Of a stretch of DNA of 64,000 nt, positions 9,574 through 21,576 are shown piece by piece (the stretch's first letter is position 1; each line of letters opens with the position of its first letter). The notes under the pieces are model-generated. The model saw only the letters and a list, made by a program, of their open reading frames with translations. It was not told where the DNA came from and made no database searches. Origin of the DNA: Palaemon carinicauda (lineage: Eukaryota; Arthropoda; Malacostraca; Decapoda; Palaemonidae); assembly GCF_036898095.1 (NCBI RefSeq), contig NC_090746.1, positions 50,383,096-50,447,095 of the forward strand. Direction: 5' to 3'. The translations under genes were made by a program, and so were the position numbers.

Positions 9574-11528
9574 ATGAAGTGCGAAAGCAACTTTTGCGGA
9601 GTGAAGCGCCCGGACTTCTACGGGCACAAGGCGTGCCGGACCCACGCCCCTGTGCCGCCAAGAAAGGCGACCTGAAATACTGGGACCCGCAGCACTGTAC
9701 AGTCTGCAAGAGTCGTCTGGTCGCAGCGTTCGACGATCCTCCTTCAGCGGAGGCAAGGGACAACGCTCGAGAGAAGCTATGCAAGTGGGCGCGTGGCTTC
9801 CAGAAGAACGCCACCGGACCGTATCTCGCCATCGAAGATTTGAGGGCCTTGCTGTTTCCAAAGGCATCTAAAGACTCCGTTGTCCCAAGTGATCAGATCC
9901 CCACCGTCCAGATTGTGGTGGAACCTGATATCGTCATGGCCCAGTCCATGCATGAGTGCCACTTAGATTCCGACAACGTGGAACGTATGTCGGAAGTGTC
10001 GGAAGGGACGGAGAGAAACCTCATGGGCGAGGAGCTCGACTATGAGGAAGATCAGGTGGAATACCCTGATTCGGAGCATGAGGTCGCTCCCACTCCTACT
10101 CCCGCATCGACTCCTGCACCGGCCGAGGAACCTGTTCCTTCGACTTCTGCCACCCCGGACCCTCTTCCATCAGGCACTCAGGAGGTCTTCAAGATGCTTG
10201 AAGCCCTCATGGAAAGAAAACTTCGTGAGACCCAGGAGCAATTCAGGTCTACCCTAGTAAGTTTTAAAGTACCGAAACGGATTTCGGTTAAGGACCTCCC
10301 CTCTTGCTCGGATACTAATCCATGGAGGTATGCCGAGCATATGCCGATCACGACTGGTAAGATCTTCATCAGTGAGAAGGTCGGCTTGATCTTATTGGAA
10401 GAAGTGGAATTCTTCCCGAATTTCGAGGCTTATCCGGACTGTTACGTCCGGCTCAGGTCCGAACCAGCCTCAAAGGAAGAGACCAAACCGAAGGAAGTAA
10501 TCGTGTTCGATCTCGCGAAGGCCCAGGCTATGCTAGCCAGTGCGGTGAAGAGTAGGGGTTTCACCAACTCCAAGATACCTGCGCTCAGCAAGAAGCACCC
10601 AACCTTCGTTGCGCCGAATGATGCGACCTTCCCCTTTATAGAAAAGGCCTTCACTGCGGTTTTGAAAGCAGTGGAAGAAGGGAAACCTTGCCCTGTACTG
10701 GAGAAGTGCAGACCCTTCTCCCTTACCGTCCCCCCCAATGATAGACACTGGAAAGACATCCAGTCAACCTTCACGGTGGGGAAGTTAGACCCTGACGTAG
10801 CTGGTCGTCAGTTCAATGAGGACCTCCCAAGGCTAAATGATCACCTCCTTCGTAGGGAACAGGATACGTAGGAGAGGCTTGCCGCATCGCTGTCCCTCCA
10901 GGTACAGCTCGAACTTATGGCCGGAAACACTAGAATCCCGGACTTCTACATGGTCCTAGCCAAAACACATTTGGCAACGGTGACTAAGGACCTGTACAGC
11001 TTCACTAGGGCTCGCAGAGCCTATCGTGAATTTGTGTTTGCCAGCGCGACGGTAAAACACGAACCCCGGAGGCTGATTTCCTCCAATATCTTGGGTAAAT
11101 ATCTCTTTCCCTCTTCCCTGGTGAAAGAGATTGCCGACAAGGCCGCCACGGAGAACAGGAACCTTCTCCACAAGTGGGGCATGTCAAAGAAAAGGAAATC
11201 CTCTCAGGACGATGGCCCTCAACCTAAGAGTAAGTCCCAGAAACCGAAACCCCAGTAACGTCAACAGAGACGGCAGTTTCCGGGTTCCGCTACTCCCCAA
11301 GTGGCAGCACAGCCACAGCAGACCTTTCAGTTGGTCACCCAGCCGGTGGTGTCGCAGTCACCGGTCTTTAACCCTGCATTCGAGCAACATGCTACTACCT
11401 TTCGTCCCAGAGGTAGGGGCTCAAGCAGAGGTTCCGGCAGAGATTCGTCTCGCCGCCCCTTCAGAGGCAGAGGAGGAAGGGGAGCTAGCGGCCAAGGTGG
11501 CAAACCCTCGGGACACCAGAAGCAATGA
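9574..11528 (+). pseudogene. DIRS gag-like gene, copy 1, broken
   Basis: Starts at MKCESNFCGVKRPDFYGH, a cysteine/histidine-rich head, and ends in an RG-rich tail (RGRGSSRGSGRDSS...). Against copy 2, one C is missing near 9650, shifting the frame. Two nonsense codons follow, a TAG at 10869-10871 and a TAA near 11257 in the P/K-rich region. The middle holds an acidic, proline-rich spacer and a conserved block ending SSNILGKYLF. The product would be the nucleic-acid-binding structural protein of the retroelement particle. DIRS gag has no well-known domain name, so the assignment rests on position, head and tail composition and the matching copy 2. Confidence 0.8.
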
Positions 11529-13368
11529 AGTGCTTCCGGTGGGAGGAAGACTCCGCCAATTCCAGGATCGTTGGACCTTCGATCCCTGGGCACACGGCAT
11601 CGTCAAGAAGGGACTAGGCTGGAGCTGGACTCAACCACCCCCAGCCTTACAGCAATTCTTCCAACAGTCAACCCCCCTCCTGGAAGAATACGTCCTAGAA
11701 CTCTTGAACAAGAAGGTGATCAGGAGGGTAAAGTCAACCAGGTTCCAAGGGAGACTATTTTGCGTTCCCAAGAAGGACTCCGACAAACTCAGAGTCATTC
11801 TAGACTTATCCCCCCTCAACAAGTTCATTACGAACAACAAGTTCAAGAAGCTGACTCTCCAACAAATAAGAACCCTTCTGCCTCAAGGGGCCTACACGGT
11901 CTCCATAGACCTGGCGGATGCCTACTGGCACATTCCAATGAATCATCACGCTTCCTCCTACCTAGGATTTCGACTCCAAAGGAAAAGTTACGCCTTCAGG
12001 GCCATGCCCTTCGGGCTCAACGTGGCTCCACGGATCTTCACCAAGCTGGCAGACGCCATCGTCCAACAGCTCCGCCTTCGCGGCGTCCAAGTGATGGCTT
12101 ACCTAGACGACTGGCTGGTCTGGGCGACATCGCCCGAAGATTGTGTAAGAGCCTGCAACAAAGTCACCCAGTTCCTAGAATATCTGGGATTCAAGATAAA
12201 CGCCGAGAAATCTCGCCTCTCTCCAGCTCAGAAGTTCCAATGGTTGGGAATCCATTGGGATCTCCAGTCACACCGCCTTTCCATCCCGCAGAAGAAAAGG
12301 AAGGAAATAGCAGGGTCTGTCAGAAGACTGCTGAAATCCAAACGGATCTCAAGACGACAGCAGGAACAAGTTCTAGGCTCTCTACAGTTTGCCTCTGTGA
12401 CAAACCCAGTGCTTCGCGCACAGCTAAAGGATGCCGCGGGAGTCTGGAGACGTTCCGCATCCATCGCTCGAAGAGACCTCAAGAGACGGCTCCCAAACAC
12501 ACTTCGCTTACTATTAAAGCCGTGGTCAGAAGCAAAGGCCCTGAAAAGGTCCATTCCTCTTCAACACCCGCCTCCATCGATCAACATCCACACGGACGCT
12601 TCACTGGAGGGTTGGGGAGGTCATTCCCACCAACGACAGGTTCAGGGAACATGGTCTCCCCTATTCAAGACGTTTCACATCAACATCTTGGAGGCCATGG
12701 CGGTTCTTCTCACCCTGAAGAAACTCTCCCTGCCTCCCTAGATCCACATTTGTCTGACTCTGGACAACTCGGTGGTAGTCAGATGTCTCAATCGTCAGGG
12801 CTCGAGATCGCCCCAGATAAATCAGGTACTTCTTCCAATCTTTCGTCTGGCAGAAAAGAAGAAATGGCACCTGTCTGCAGTTCACCTACAAGGATTCCGC
12901 AACGTGACGGCGGACGCTCTATTACGGACAAGCCCAATAGAGTCGGAATGGTCTCTAGACGCAAGGTCATTCTCCTTCATCTCTCACCAAGTCCCGGAAC
13001 TTCAGATCGATCTCTTCGCAACGAGCGAAAACAATCAACTTCCTCGATATGTGGCCCCGTACGAGGACCCCAAGGCAGAAGCAGTGGACGCCATGTCACT
13101 GGATTGGAACAGATGGTCCAGGATATACCTGTTCCCTCCCCCCAACCTTCTGCTGAAAGTCCTCTCCAAACTGAGACCCTTCAAAGGGACAGCGGCCCTA
13201 TTGGCTCCCAAGTGGCCCCGGAGCACTTGGTACCCTCTGGTCCTGGAACTGCAGCCCACGCTGATCCCCCTACCGGGCCCAGTTCTCTCTCAACAAGTAC
13301 AGAAGTCGACTGTCTTCGCTTCATCACTGAAAGTCAGGGACCTTCATCTCCTGATTTTCTCTCCTTAG
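11525..13368 (+). pseudogene. DIRS reverse transcriptase-RNase H, copy 1, truncated by a stop
   Basis: The open frame reaches back to 11131 through the gag tail, but RT homology starts after about 11530. Palm motifs are clear: LRVILDLSPLNKF, VSIDLADAYWHIP and the catalytic YLDD (MAYLDDWLVW, about 12100). RNase H begins with NIHTDASLEGWGGH near 12590. A TAG at 12739-12741 replaces the TCG of copy 2 and cuts RNase H. The same frame then continues to 13368 with the rest of RNase H and a linker (QIDLFATSENNQLP). The RT would copy the element RNA to cDNA. The start codon is unclear; overlap with gag suggests frameshifting or reinitiation. Confidence 0.88.
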
Positions 13369-14216
13369 CCGCAAAGAAAAGGTTTGGAATCTCGAAGAAA
13401 AGTATAGACTTCCTCGAGGAATACAAGACTGAATCTACAAGACGGCAATACGAATCTTCCTGGAGAAAGTGGGTCTCTTTCGTCAAGGCAAAAAATCCTA
13501 CGGAAATCACCATTGATTTTTGTATGTCCTTCTTCATTCACCTTCATGGACAAGGCTTAGCAGCCAACACGATTTCCACCTGCAAATCGGCTTTGACTAG
13601 ACCACTACTGTACGCCTTCCAGATTGATCTGTCCAGCGATATCTTCAATAAATTGCTAAAGGCATGCGCTAGGCTACGCCCAGCACCTCCGCCAAAACCT
13701 ATCTTCTGGTCCCTGGACAAGGTGCTCCATTTTGCCTCTAACCTGGACAACGATTCGTGCCATCTAAAAGACTTGACTCAAAAAGTTATCTTCCTTTTTG
13801 CTCTCGCCTCGGGAGCCCGAGTCAGTGAAATAGTGGCATTATCAAGAGAAGAGGGTCATATCCTATTCGCAGATACAGGGGAACTTACCCTCTTCCCCGA
13901 TCCGATGTTTCTCGCTAAGAATGAACTACCCACCAAGAGATGGGGCCCTTGGAGAATCTGCCCCCTAAAGGAAGATGTCTCTCTATGCCCAGTGGAGAGT
14001 CTTAAGGTCTATCTTCGAAGAACTTCAGACTTCTGTGGAGGACAACTCTTCAAAGGAGAAACATCGGGTAGCGACTTGTCACTGAAACAACTAAGAGCGA
14101 AAATCACCTACTTCATTCGCAGAGCGGATCCTGACAGTACACCCGCAGGTCATGATTCTAGAAAAGTTGCATCTTCTCTGAATATCTTCCAGAGTATGGA
14201 TTTCGAAAGCCTCTAG
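11571..14216 (+). pseudogene. DIRS tyrosine recombinase frame, copy 1, cut before the catalytic tyrosine
   Basis: The recombinase proper starts near 13270 and shows an N-terminal SAM-like core (STRRQYESSWRKWVSF), the box-I arginine (GARVSE, about 13815) and the H-x-x-R box (GHDSRK, about 14150). A TAG at 14214-14216 (AAG in copy 2) stops the frame before the FFKHYA tyrosine. The upstream 560 codons of this open frame run through the RT-RNase H gene in another phase. Long RT/recombinase overlap is a known DIRS trait, and I do not claim the upstream part is translated. The enzyme would integrate circular cDNA. Confidence 0.85.
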
Positions 14217-15181
14217 AGCTTCACAGGATGGAAATCATCGCGTGTTTTCTTCAAGCACTACGCAAAGCAAGTGCACGAAGTCAAACATTTCGTGGTAGCC
14301 GTAGGTAGTGTTATGAAACCTGCTGCTTAACTCTACATAGAACAGCGAGTTACTTGGGACTGTAACTCTCCGGGTGCCTGTGTTGACCCTGTGGTGATAC
14401 TTAGTGATTTCATGGACACTTAGTGTTTCTAATAGACTGTTCTTACCAAGGTGAAATGTCATAGACTTTACATGAGTGCCACATGCTCTAGGCCATGATA
14501 TGTTTTCTTTGAAAAAGACTGACGTTCCTCTGGAACTTGTGTTTCTAAAAAGTAAAATTTCTTTTCAGATTCAAGATTGAAGTCTTTATTTTCTATGTAC
14601 ATTATTCTTTATTATTGTAAATAAACTTTACATTTATTATTGTAATTGTTATCACAATAATCTGCAATCTTTGAAATAAAATGTCTATTATATTACATGT
14701 GCGTCTCTCTCCGCTCCTATTATTTATTAAGAAATATACGATTGTTATAGTTTCATTTACCCCTTTCCTTCTGAAGGAGAAGAATAATATATACATAATT
14801 GTAATATATACTCACTCATGCTTTGATAATATTCCTACCTGTATATTAACCTTTGTCCTGCCTCTAAGACCAGATTGATCTCTCCTCCAGGGAGTGTAGT
14901 AAATGTTAATCACTTACCTATGCTTGATAATATTCCTACCCGAATAATAATCTTATGTCTTGTCTCCGAGTCCTGCACGAACTCTCCGCAGGGTGAGTTG
15001 CTCTTCAATGATCGCTTCGAGATTTTAGTATGGTCCACCAGGACTTCTCTGCCAGGGGGGCAGGAAGCTAGTTCTTCACGGAGTCTCTAGGAAGGACATG
15101 TTACATACCTCTATTCGAAGCCCTTGGCACTTGCATAAAAAGGGGGAAAATTTCCACTATACATTAATTCTCTGGTACACT
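14217..15181 (+). other. 3' untranslated region of DIRS copy 1
   Basis: After the recombinase, AT-rich sequence includes AATAAA-type signals near 14620 and 14678. No gene is seen. It aligns well with 22692-23540 of copy 2, including the repeated phrase TGATAATATTCCTAC. Confidence 0.6.
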
Positions 15182-15275
15182 TCCATCAGGACGTCATGGC
15201 TTGAGCCCAAAAAACGGATTTTGAGCGAAGCGAAAAATCTATTTTTGGGTGAGATAGCCATGACGTCCTGATGGA
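15182..15275. repeat. Internal complementary region (ICR), DIRS copy 1
   Basis: An imperfect palindrome bounded by TCCATCAGGACGTCATGGCT and its complement. Its centre joins the complement of the left terminus (TTGAGCCCAAAAAA) to the complement of the right terminus (CGGATTTTGAGCGAAG). This is the DIRS circle-junction template. Confidence 0.9.
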
Positions 15276-15355
15276 CCCTCCCGTCTATTCTAGTCCAGCC
15301 TTTCAGGCCCCGCCCTGTCCTGCTGTATCATGGAGATTAGCAAGAAGCTGGACTC

Positions 15356-15745
15356 AGGATGAGGACGGACGTGACGTCATTTAGCAATGGCGCCCGTTTG
15401 TTTACGTCTCGAGTACCAAAAGCAGTCACGGATGAGTGTAACTGTGGAACGGCTCCCCAGTTATTCTCCACCTTTCCATATTGAAGTGGTAACTCTATAT
15501 GGGGTGCAGATAGCTATGTGGCATGTTAATACATGCGTCCCCTGTTGAGTTACGATATCCTAGAGGGAAACCTTTAGGGTACTCGCACCAGAAGTTAGAA
15601 TTCTGTGATAACCTTTAGTTTAATTCTCTGGGAATATCCACTGTAGTTAAATATACCCTAGGAAGCTACTGAAGGAACTTTCCATCAGGACGTCATAGCT
15701 ATCTCACCCAAAAATAGATTTTTGGCTTCACTCAAAATCCTTTTT
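15356..15745 (+). repeat. Right inverted terminal repeat, DIRS copy 1
   Basis: Complementary to 908-1263, extended at the outer end by about 50 bases (CCCAAAAATAGATTTTTGGC...AAAATCCTTTTT). The last bases differ from copy 2 (CCTTTTTA against CCGTTTTTTG). Confidence 0.85.
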
Positions 15746-16194
15746 ATCGAACCGGATATATATAAAGTCTAGCAGTAAAGCTTATGAAATATGTCCATTA
15801 CAATATCAGAAAGTAGATACCTAATTCCAAATATCTGATTACTAAATTAAGCTGAGATTGGAAATTCCTCTAAAGACACCTTAAATCGAAATTCTTTTCC
15901 TAAAAGGACACCTCAAAAAGTTTTAAGAATATGAACCTAGCTAGTTCTAGTTATTGATACATTCTTAATACTGAATCTCACTGAAATAAACAAACTATTG
16001 TTTTTGATACAAAATAATAGTAGATTGTCTTTTAAGACATAGAGAACAATCCAGAGTTTTGTAGAAACCCTGGGGTCGAGAAGGTCATCGAAAGTCCTCA
16101 GGTGATTACATGTAAAGCAGATGTAGTTAGGTGAAGCACCTTTGAAATGGGTCAGGTACTTGACCACAGGTAGTCCAATTCTGCTGATCATTTC
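15746..16194 (-). other. Pre-insertion sequence between DIRS copy 1 and the BEL element, with an unassigned ORF
   Basis: AT-rich spacer. On the minus strand a frame of about 90 codons (15937-16218) contains YICFTCNHLRTFDDLLD. It runs up to the BEL target duplication (ATTTC, 16190-16194) and stays open in the same phase on the far side of the BEL element (31589-31608). BEL may therefore have interrupted a coding or formerly coding segment. I do not recognise the protein. Confidence 0.4.
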
Positions 16195-17048
16195 TGTCGG
16201 GAATTTCGAACTGATCATTCGAAAGTCCCGCCATTTAACTCCACAAACGTTACGTTAAATTGAGGGAAGGCTGGAAGAACTTGCGGGCGTTGAGACAAAT
16301 GACTATGGTCTAATACGAGACGGTATTAGGGCCTAAAAATTAACCACCTGGTAGGGAAGGAGCGGATGTTAAAGAAATTGAGTATTTGTAATTTATGATT
16401 CACGAATGTAATATCATTTTATTGTACCACGATGAAAATATCCTATGTATATGTTTAGAGTCAGGACTCCCTAAGCTGGTGGATTACAGCAAATTATGGC
16501 TTTCAGCCGAATCATTAACCCCCCATTTGTATTTAAAGTAAATCTTTAACAGTTTCTCTGTCTTGTCGCAAATAAAGAAGCTTAAACAACCCCATATAAA
16601 TGAATAAGGTAAGAATTCCCTCCCCTTTGCCAAGGACCCATTAGTCAGCGCGGGAAATCAGAGTTTTCGTTGGAGCTACGGAGCTCAGATCGTTCTCTTT
16701 TGCCTAATCTCCCCAGTCCAAGTAAGTGGTCTCAAATTGTTATGTCTCTACTCCTTTTGTAACCAGGTCGGTTTCCCTATAGTTTTTGCAAGTGTTATGT
16801 GAGATTTGTATCTTTGTATATTTAGCTGATCCTTGTGATTGGGTATCAGTGTTATTCATTAAATTACATTAGAAAGCCTTAGTATGTGGACTACCAAGGC
16901 ATATTGCTGAAATTGTGTGCATTTTTTCTTATTTTCAGTCCGATGTGGACTTAGTTTTTTGCGAGCACGTGAGATTATTTCAAGTCAGATATTTCATTTA
17001 GTATGCTGTGTAAATGTTTTGTTATGTTATTCCCTTTTTAAATAACTA
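16195..17048 (+). repeat. BEL 5' LTR, first segment
   Basis: Aligns with 30583-31435 of the 3' LTR. Interrupted after AAATAACTA by DIRS copy 2. Contains AATAAA near 16570. Confidence 0.93.
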
Positions 17049-17278
17049 TTTTTGGGCTCAAGCCATGACGTCCTGATGGAAGGTTCCTTCAGTAGCCTCC
17101 TAGGGTATATTTAACTGCAGTGGATATTCCCAGAGAATTAAACTAAAGGTTATCACTGAATTCTAACTTCTGGTGCGAGTACCCTAAAAGTTTCCCTCTA
17201 GGATATCGTATATCAACAGGGGACGCATGTATTAACACGCCACATAGCTATCTGCACCCCATATAGAGTTAGCACTAT
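17049..17278 (+). repeat. Left inverted terminal repeat, DIRS copy 2 (shortened inside)
   Basis: Matches 908-1140 of copy 1 and the complement of about 23830-24060. The match stops at GTTAGCACTATGG because of the leader deletion. Confidence 0.85.
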
Positions 17279-17936
17279 GGTATTATACTTTAGATACTCA
17301 GTGAGTCTGTCTTGATGCCTTCCACCCTGCAGGACCGCCCTCCGGCGTGCCGTCGGTCTGCCGGCACACTCCTGAGACGTTAAGGGACATGCACCCCTTC
17401 CATACCTGCCGGCAACATGCCGACAGTCAAAATACTGCAGCCAGATGGCTTGGCCACTTCTATATAGGTATTGTCTTACCATCCAAGATTGTGGCTATGC
17501 TGTTTGATTGCTTATTACAATATTCCAGCATACTCTGTGTATCTTAGTGCGGTCGATTGCCAAAACCTACATTTAATAAGAGGTTTTTCCTATATCCCTT
17601 CTCCTCCAGGGATCTGAGTGGTCTCAGACCCTGCTACACTCTGCGGGCAATTTCTGTTAGAAGCTTAGCTCGGCTTATCCATATGGATTCCCTCATTGTG
17701 ACCTTCAGCCACAAAAGAAATTGCCTACAGATAAGGTTACGGTAACCGACTGGGCAGGATTCACAAGTATGTGTCTATCTACTTCCTTTCCTGCTCATTA
17801 TTCTCAAGCATTAAAATGCCTTGTAATTAATTTAATGTTAAAAAATTTAGATTAAGATATCTTAATTTTAGAGTAATGTAAGTCATTCTTATGCCTTCCA
17901 TGTACTCATGATCTCTTTCTTTTACAGGAGGAGTAT
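17279..17936 (+). other. Shortened leader of DIRS copy 2 with splice-acceptor-like site
   Basis: Aligns with 8899-9573 of copy 1. Ends with TCTCTTTCTTTTACAG (AG at 17926-17927) ten bases before the gag ATG. No protein frame is supported. Confidence 0.55.
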
Positions 17937-19890
17937 ATGAAGTGTGAGAGCAACTTCTGCGGGGTGAAGCGCCCGGACTTCTACGGGCACAAGGCGTGCC
18001 GGACCCACGCCCCCTGCGCCGCCAAGAAAGGCGACCTGAAGTATTGGGACCCGCAGAACTGCACAGTCTGCAAGAGTCTTTTGGTCGAGGCGTTCGACGA
18101 TCCTCCTTCTGCGGAGGCAAGGGACAACGCTAGAGAGAAGCTACGCAAATGGGTGCGTGGCTTCCAGAAGAACGCCACCGGACTGTATCTTCCCAACGAA
18201 GACTTGAGGGCCTTGCTTTTCCCAAAGGCATCCAAAGACTCTGTGGTCCCCCGTGATCAGATCCCCACAGTCCAGATCGTGGTGGAACCTGATGTTGTCA
18301 TGGCCCAGTCCATGCATGAGTGCCATCTAGATTCCGATAACGTGGAACGTATGTCGGAAGTGTCGGAAGAAACGGAGAAGAACCTCATGGGCGAGGAACT
18401 CGACTACGAGGAAGATCAGGTGGAATACCCTGATTCGGAGATCGAGGTCGCTCCTGCTCCTACTCCTGCAGCAACTCCTGCACTGTCCGAGGAACCTGTT
18501 CCTTCGACTTCTGCCAGCCTGGACCCTCTTCCATCGGCCACTCAGGAGGTCTTCAAGATGCTTGAAGCCCTCATGGAAAGAAAGCTACGAGAAACCCAGG
18601 AGCAATTCCGGACGACTCGTTAGTCTTAAACAACCGAAAAGGATTTCGGTTAAGGACCTCCCCACTTGCTCGGAAGCTAACCCATGGAGATATGCCGAGC
18701 ATATGCCAATTACAACTGGCAAAATCTACATCAGTGAAAGGGTTGGCTCTATCTTGCTGGAAGAAGTGGAATTCTTCCCGAATTTCGAGGCTTATCCGGA
18801 CTGTTACGTCCGGCTCAGGTCCGAACCAACCTCAAAGGAAGAGACCGAACCGAAGGAGGTTATCGTGTTCGATCTCGCGAAGGCCCAAGCTATGTTAGCC
18901 CAGGCGGTGAAGAGTAGGGGTTTCACCAACTCCAAGATGCTGGCGCTTAGCAAGAAGCATCCAATCTTCGTTGCGCCAAATGCTGCGACCTTCCCCTTCA
19001 TCGAAAAGGCCTTCACAGCAGTCTTAAAGGCGGTGGAGGAAGGGAAACCTTGCCCTGCACTGGAGGAGTGCAGACCCTTCTCCATTACTGTTTCTCCCGA
19101 TGATAGGCACTGGAAAGACATCCAGTCAACCTTCACGGTAGGGAAACTAGAGCCTGACGTAGCCGGTCGTCAATTTAATGAGGACCTCCCAAGGCTAAAT
19201 GATCACCTCCTTCGTAGGGAACAGGATACGAAGAAGAGACTTGCCGTGTCGCTGTCCCACCAGGTACAGCTGGAACTTATGGCCGGGGATACTAGAGTCC
19301 CGGACTTTTATATGGTCCTAGCCAAATCACACTTGGCAACGGTGACAAAGGACCTATATAGCTTCACTAGGGCTCGCAGAGCCTGTCGTGAATTCGTGTT
19401 CGCCAACGCGACGGTGAAACACGAACCCCGGAGGCTGATTTCCTCCAATATCTGGGGTAAGTATCTCTTCCCATCTTCTCTGGTGAAAGAGATTGTAGAC
19501 AAAGCCGCCACGGAGAATAGGAACCTTCTCCACAAGTGGGGCATGTCAAGAAAGAGGAAATCCTCTCAGGATGATGGCCCTCAGCCTAAGAGGAAAACTC
19601 AGAAGCCGAAACCCCAGCAACGTCAACAGAGACGACAGTTTCCGGGTACCGCTACTCCCCAAGTGGCTACACAGCCACAACAGACCTTTCAGTTGGTCCC
19701 CCAACCGGTGGTGTCGCAGTCACCGGTCTTCACCCCTGCGTATGAGCAACACTCTACTACCTTTCATCCCAGAGGTAGGGGCTCAAGCAGAGGCTCCGGC
19801 AGAGATTCTTCTCGCCATCCCTCCAGAGGCAGAGGAGGAAGGGGAGCTAGCAGCCGAGGTGGCAAACCCTTGGGACACCAGAAGCAATGA
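17937..19890 (+). pseudogene. DIRS gag-like gene, copy 2, one frameshift
   Basis: The ATG at 17937 gives MKCESNFCGVKRPDFYGH and a Cys/His-rich head (H-x3-C-x3-H, then CTVC). The first frame stops at 18623; the rest continues in another phase to 19890. The break lies near 18615, where copy 2 is two bases shorter than copy 1. The second part has the PWRYAEHMPITTGK block, the SSNIWGKYLF block, a basic K/R-P-K stretch, Q-rich sequence and an RG-rich C-terminus, compatible with RNA binding. Total length if unbroken would be about 650 residues. Confidence 0.82.
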
Positions 19891-21576
19891 AGTGCTTCCG
19901 GTGGGAGGAAGACTCCGCCAATTCCAGGATCGTTGGACCTTCGATCCCTGGGCACACAGCATCATCAAGAAGGGACTAGGCTGGAGCTGGACTCAACCAC
20001 CCCCAGCCTTCCAGCAATTCTTCCAACAGTCAACCCCCTCCTGGAAGAATATGTCCTAGAACTCTTGAACAAGAAGGTGATCAGGAGGGTAAAGTCAACC
20101 AGGTTCCAAGGGAGACTCTTTTGCGTTCCCAAGAAAGACTCCGACAAACTCAGAGTCATTCTAGACTTATCCCCTCTCAACAAGTTCATTGCTAACAACA
20201 AATTCAAGATGCTGACTCTGCAACAAATAAGGACCCTTCTGCCTTAAAGGGCCTACACTGTCTCCATAGACCTGGCGGATGCCTACTGGCACATTCCAAT
20301 GAATCATCACGCTTCCTCCTACCTAGGATTTCGACTCCAAAGGAAAAGTTACGCCTTCAGGGCCATGCCCTTCGGGCTCAACGTGGCTCCACGGATCTTC
20401 ACCAAGCTGGCAGATGCCATCGTCCAACAGCTCCGTCTTCAGGGCGTCCAAGTGATGGCCTACCTAGACGACTGGCTAGTCTGGGCGACATCGCCCGAAG
20501 ATTGTGTAAGAGCCTGCAACAAAGTCACCCAGTTCCTAGAGCATCTGGGATTCAAGATAAACACCGAGAAATCTCGCCTCTCTCTAGCTCAGAAGTTCCA
20601 ATGGTTGGGAATCCATTGGGATCTTCAGTCACACCGCCTTTCCATCCCACAGAAGAAAAGGAAGGAAATAGCAGGGTCTGTCAGAAGACTTCTAAAATCC
20701 AAACGGATCTCAAGACGATAGCAGGAACAAGTTCTCGGCTCTCTACAGTTCGCCTCTGTGACAAACCCAGTGCTTCGCGCACAGCTAAAGAATGCCGCGG
20801 AAGTCTGGAGACGTTTCGCATCCATCGCTCGAAGAGACCTCAAGAGATGGCTTCCAAACAGACTTTGCTCACTTTTAAAGCCGTGTTCAGAAGCAAAGGC
20901 CCTGAAAAGGTCCATTCCTCTTCAACACCCGCCTCCATCGATCAACATCCACACGGACGCTTTGCTGGAGGGTTGGGGAGGTCACTCCCACCAACGACAG
21001 GTTCAAGGAACATGGTGTCCCCTATTCAAGACGTTTCACATCAACATCTTGGAGGCCATGGCGGTTCTTCTCACCCTGAAGAAACTCTCCCCGCCTCCCT
21101 CGATCCACATTCGTCTGACTCTGGACAACTCGGTGGTAGTCAGATGTCTCAATCGTCAGGGCTCGAGATCGCCCCAGATAAATCAGGTACTTCTTCCGAT
21201 CTTTTGTTTGGCAGAAAAGAAGAAATGGCACCTGTCTGCAGTTCACCTACAAGGATTCCGCAACGTGACGGCGGACGCTCTATCACGGACAAGCCCAATA
21301 GAGTCGGAATGGTCTATAGACGCAAGGTCATTCTCCTTCATCTCTCACCAAGTCCCGGAACTTCAGATCGATCTCTTCGCGACGAGCGACAACAATCAAC
21401 TTCCTCGATATGTGGCCCCGTACGAGGACCCCAAGGCAGAAGCAGTGGATGCCATGTCACTGGATTGGAACAGATGGTCCAGGATATACCTGTTCCCTCC
21501 CCCCAACCTTCTGCTGAAAGTCCTCTCCAAACTGAGAACCTTCAAAGGGACAGCGGCCCTAGTGGCTCCCAAGTGA
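19891..21576 (+). pseudogene. DIRS reverse transcriptase-RNase H, copy 2, multiply broken
   Basis: Same domains as copy 1, including MAYLDDWLVW near 20460 and NIHTDALLEGWGGH near 20945. Lesions against copy 1: one C lost near 20035 (frameshift), TAA at 20245-20247, TAG at 20719-20721, and TGA at 21574-21576 in the linker after RNase H. The RNase H aspartate context is HTDALLEGW rather than HTDASLEGW. The gene cannot give a functional protein. The lesions differ from those of copy 1, so the two copies decayed independently. Confidence 0.88.

Larger units (their letters stand above)
908..15745 (+). mobile_element. DIRS-like tyrosine-recombinase retrotransposon, copy 1 (interrupted by Gypsy)
   Basis: The boundaries come from inverted terminal repeats: the left end starts TTTTTGGGCTCAAGCC, the right end finishes CTCAAAATCCTTTTT. 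The order is left ITR, long leader, gag, RT-RNase H, tyrosine recombinase, ICR, right ITR. This layout, the lack of a DDE integrase and the recombinase gene are diagnostic of DIRS-type elements, which integrate by site-specific recombination of a circular intermediate. A Gypsy element (2741-8639) splits the leader. Without it the element is about 8.9 kb. Every frame carries nonsense or frameshift lesions, so this copy is dead. It is very similar to copy 2 in the coding half but keeps a leader that copy 2 lacks. Confidence 0.9.

Noticed and set aside
15746..15770. Similarity of ATCGAACCGGATA (right flank of DIRS copy 1) to the BEL primer-site region (24258-24270)
   Set aside because: Only about a dozen bases match and the rest differs. 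Probably chance or a tRNA-derived fragment, too short to claim a truncated BEL.
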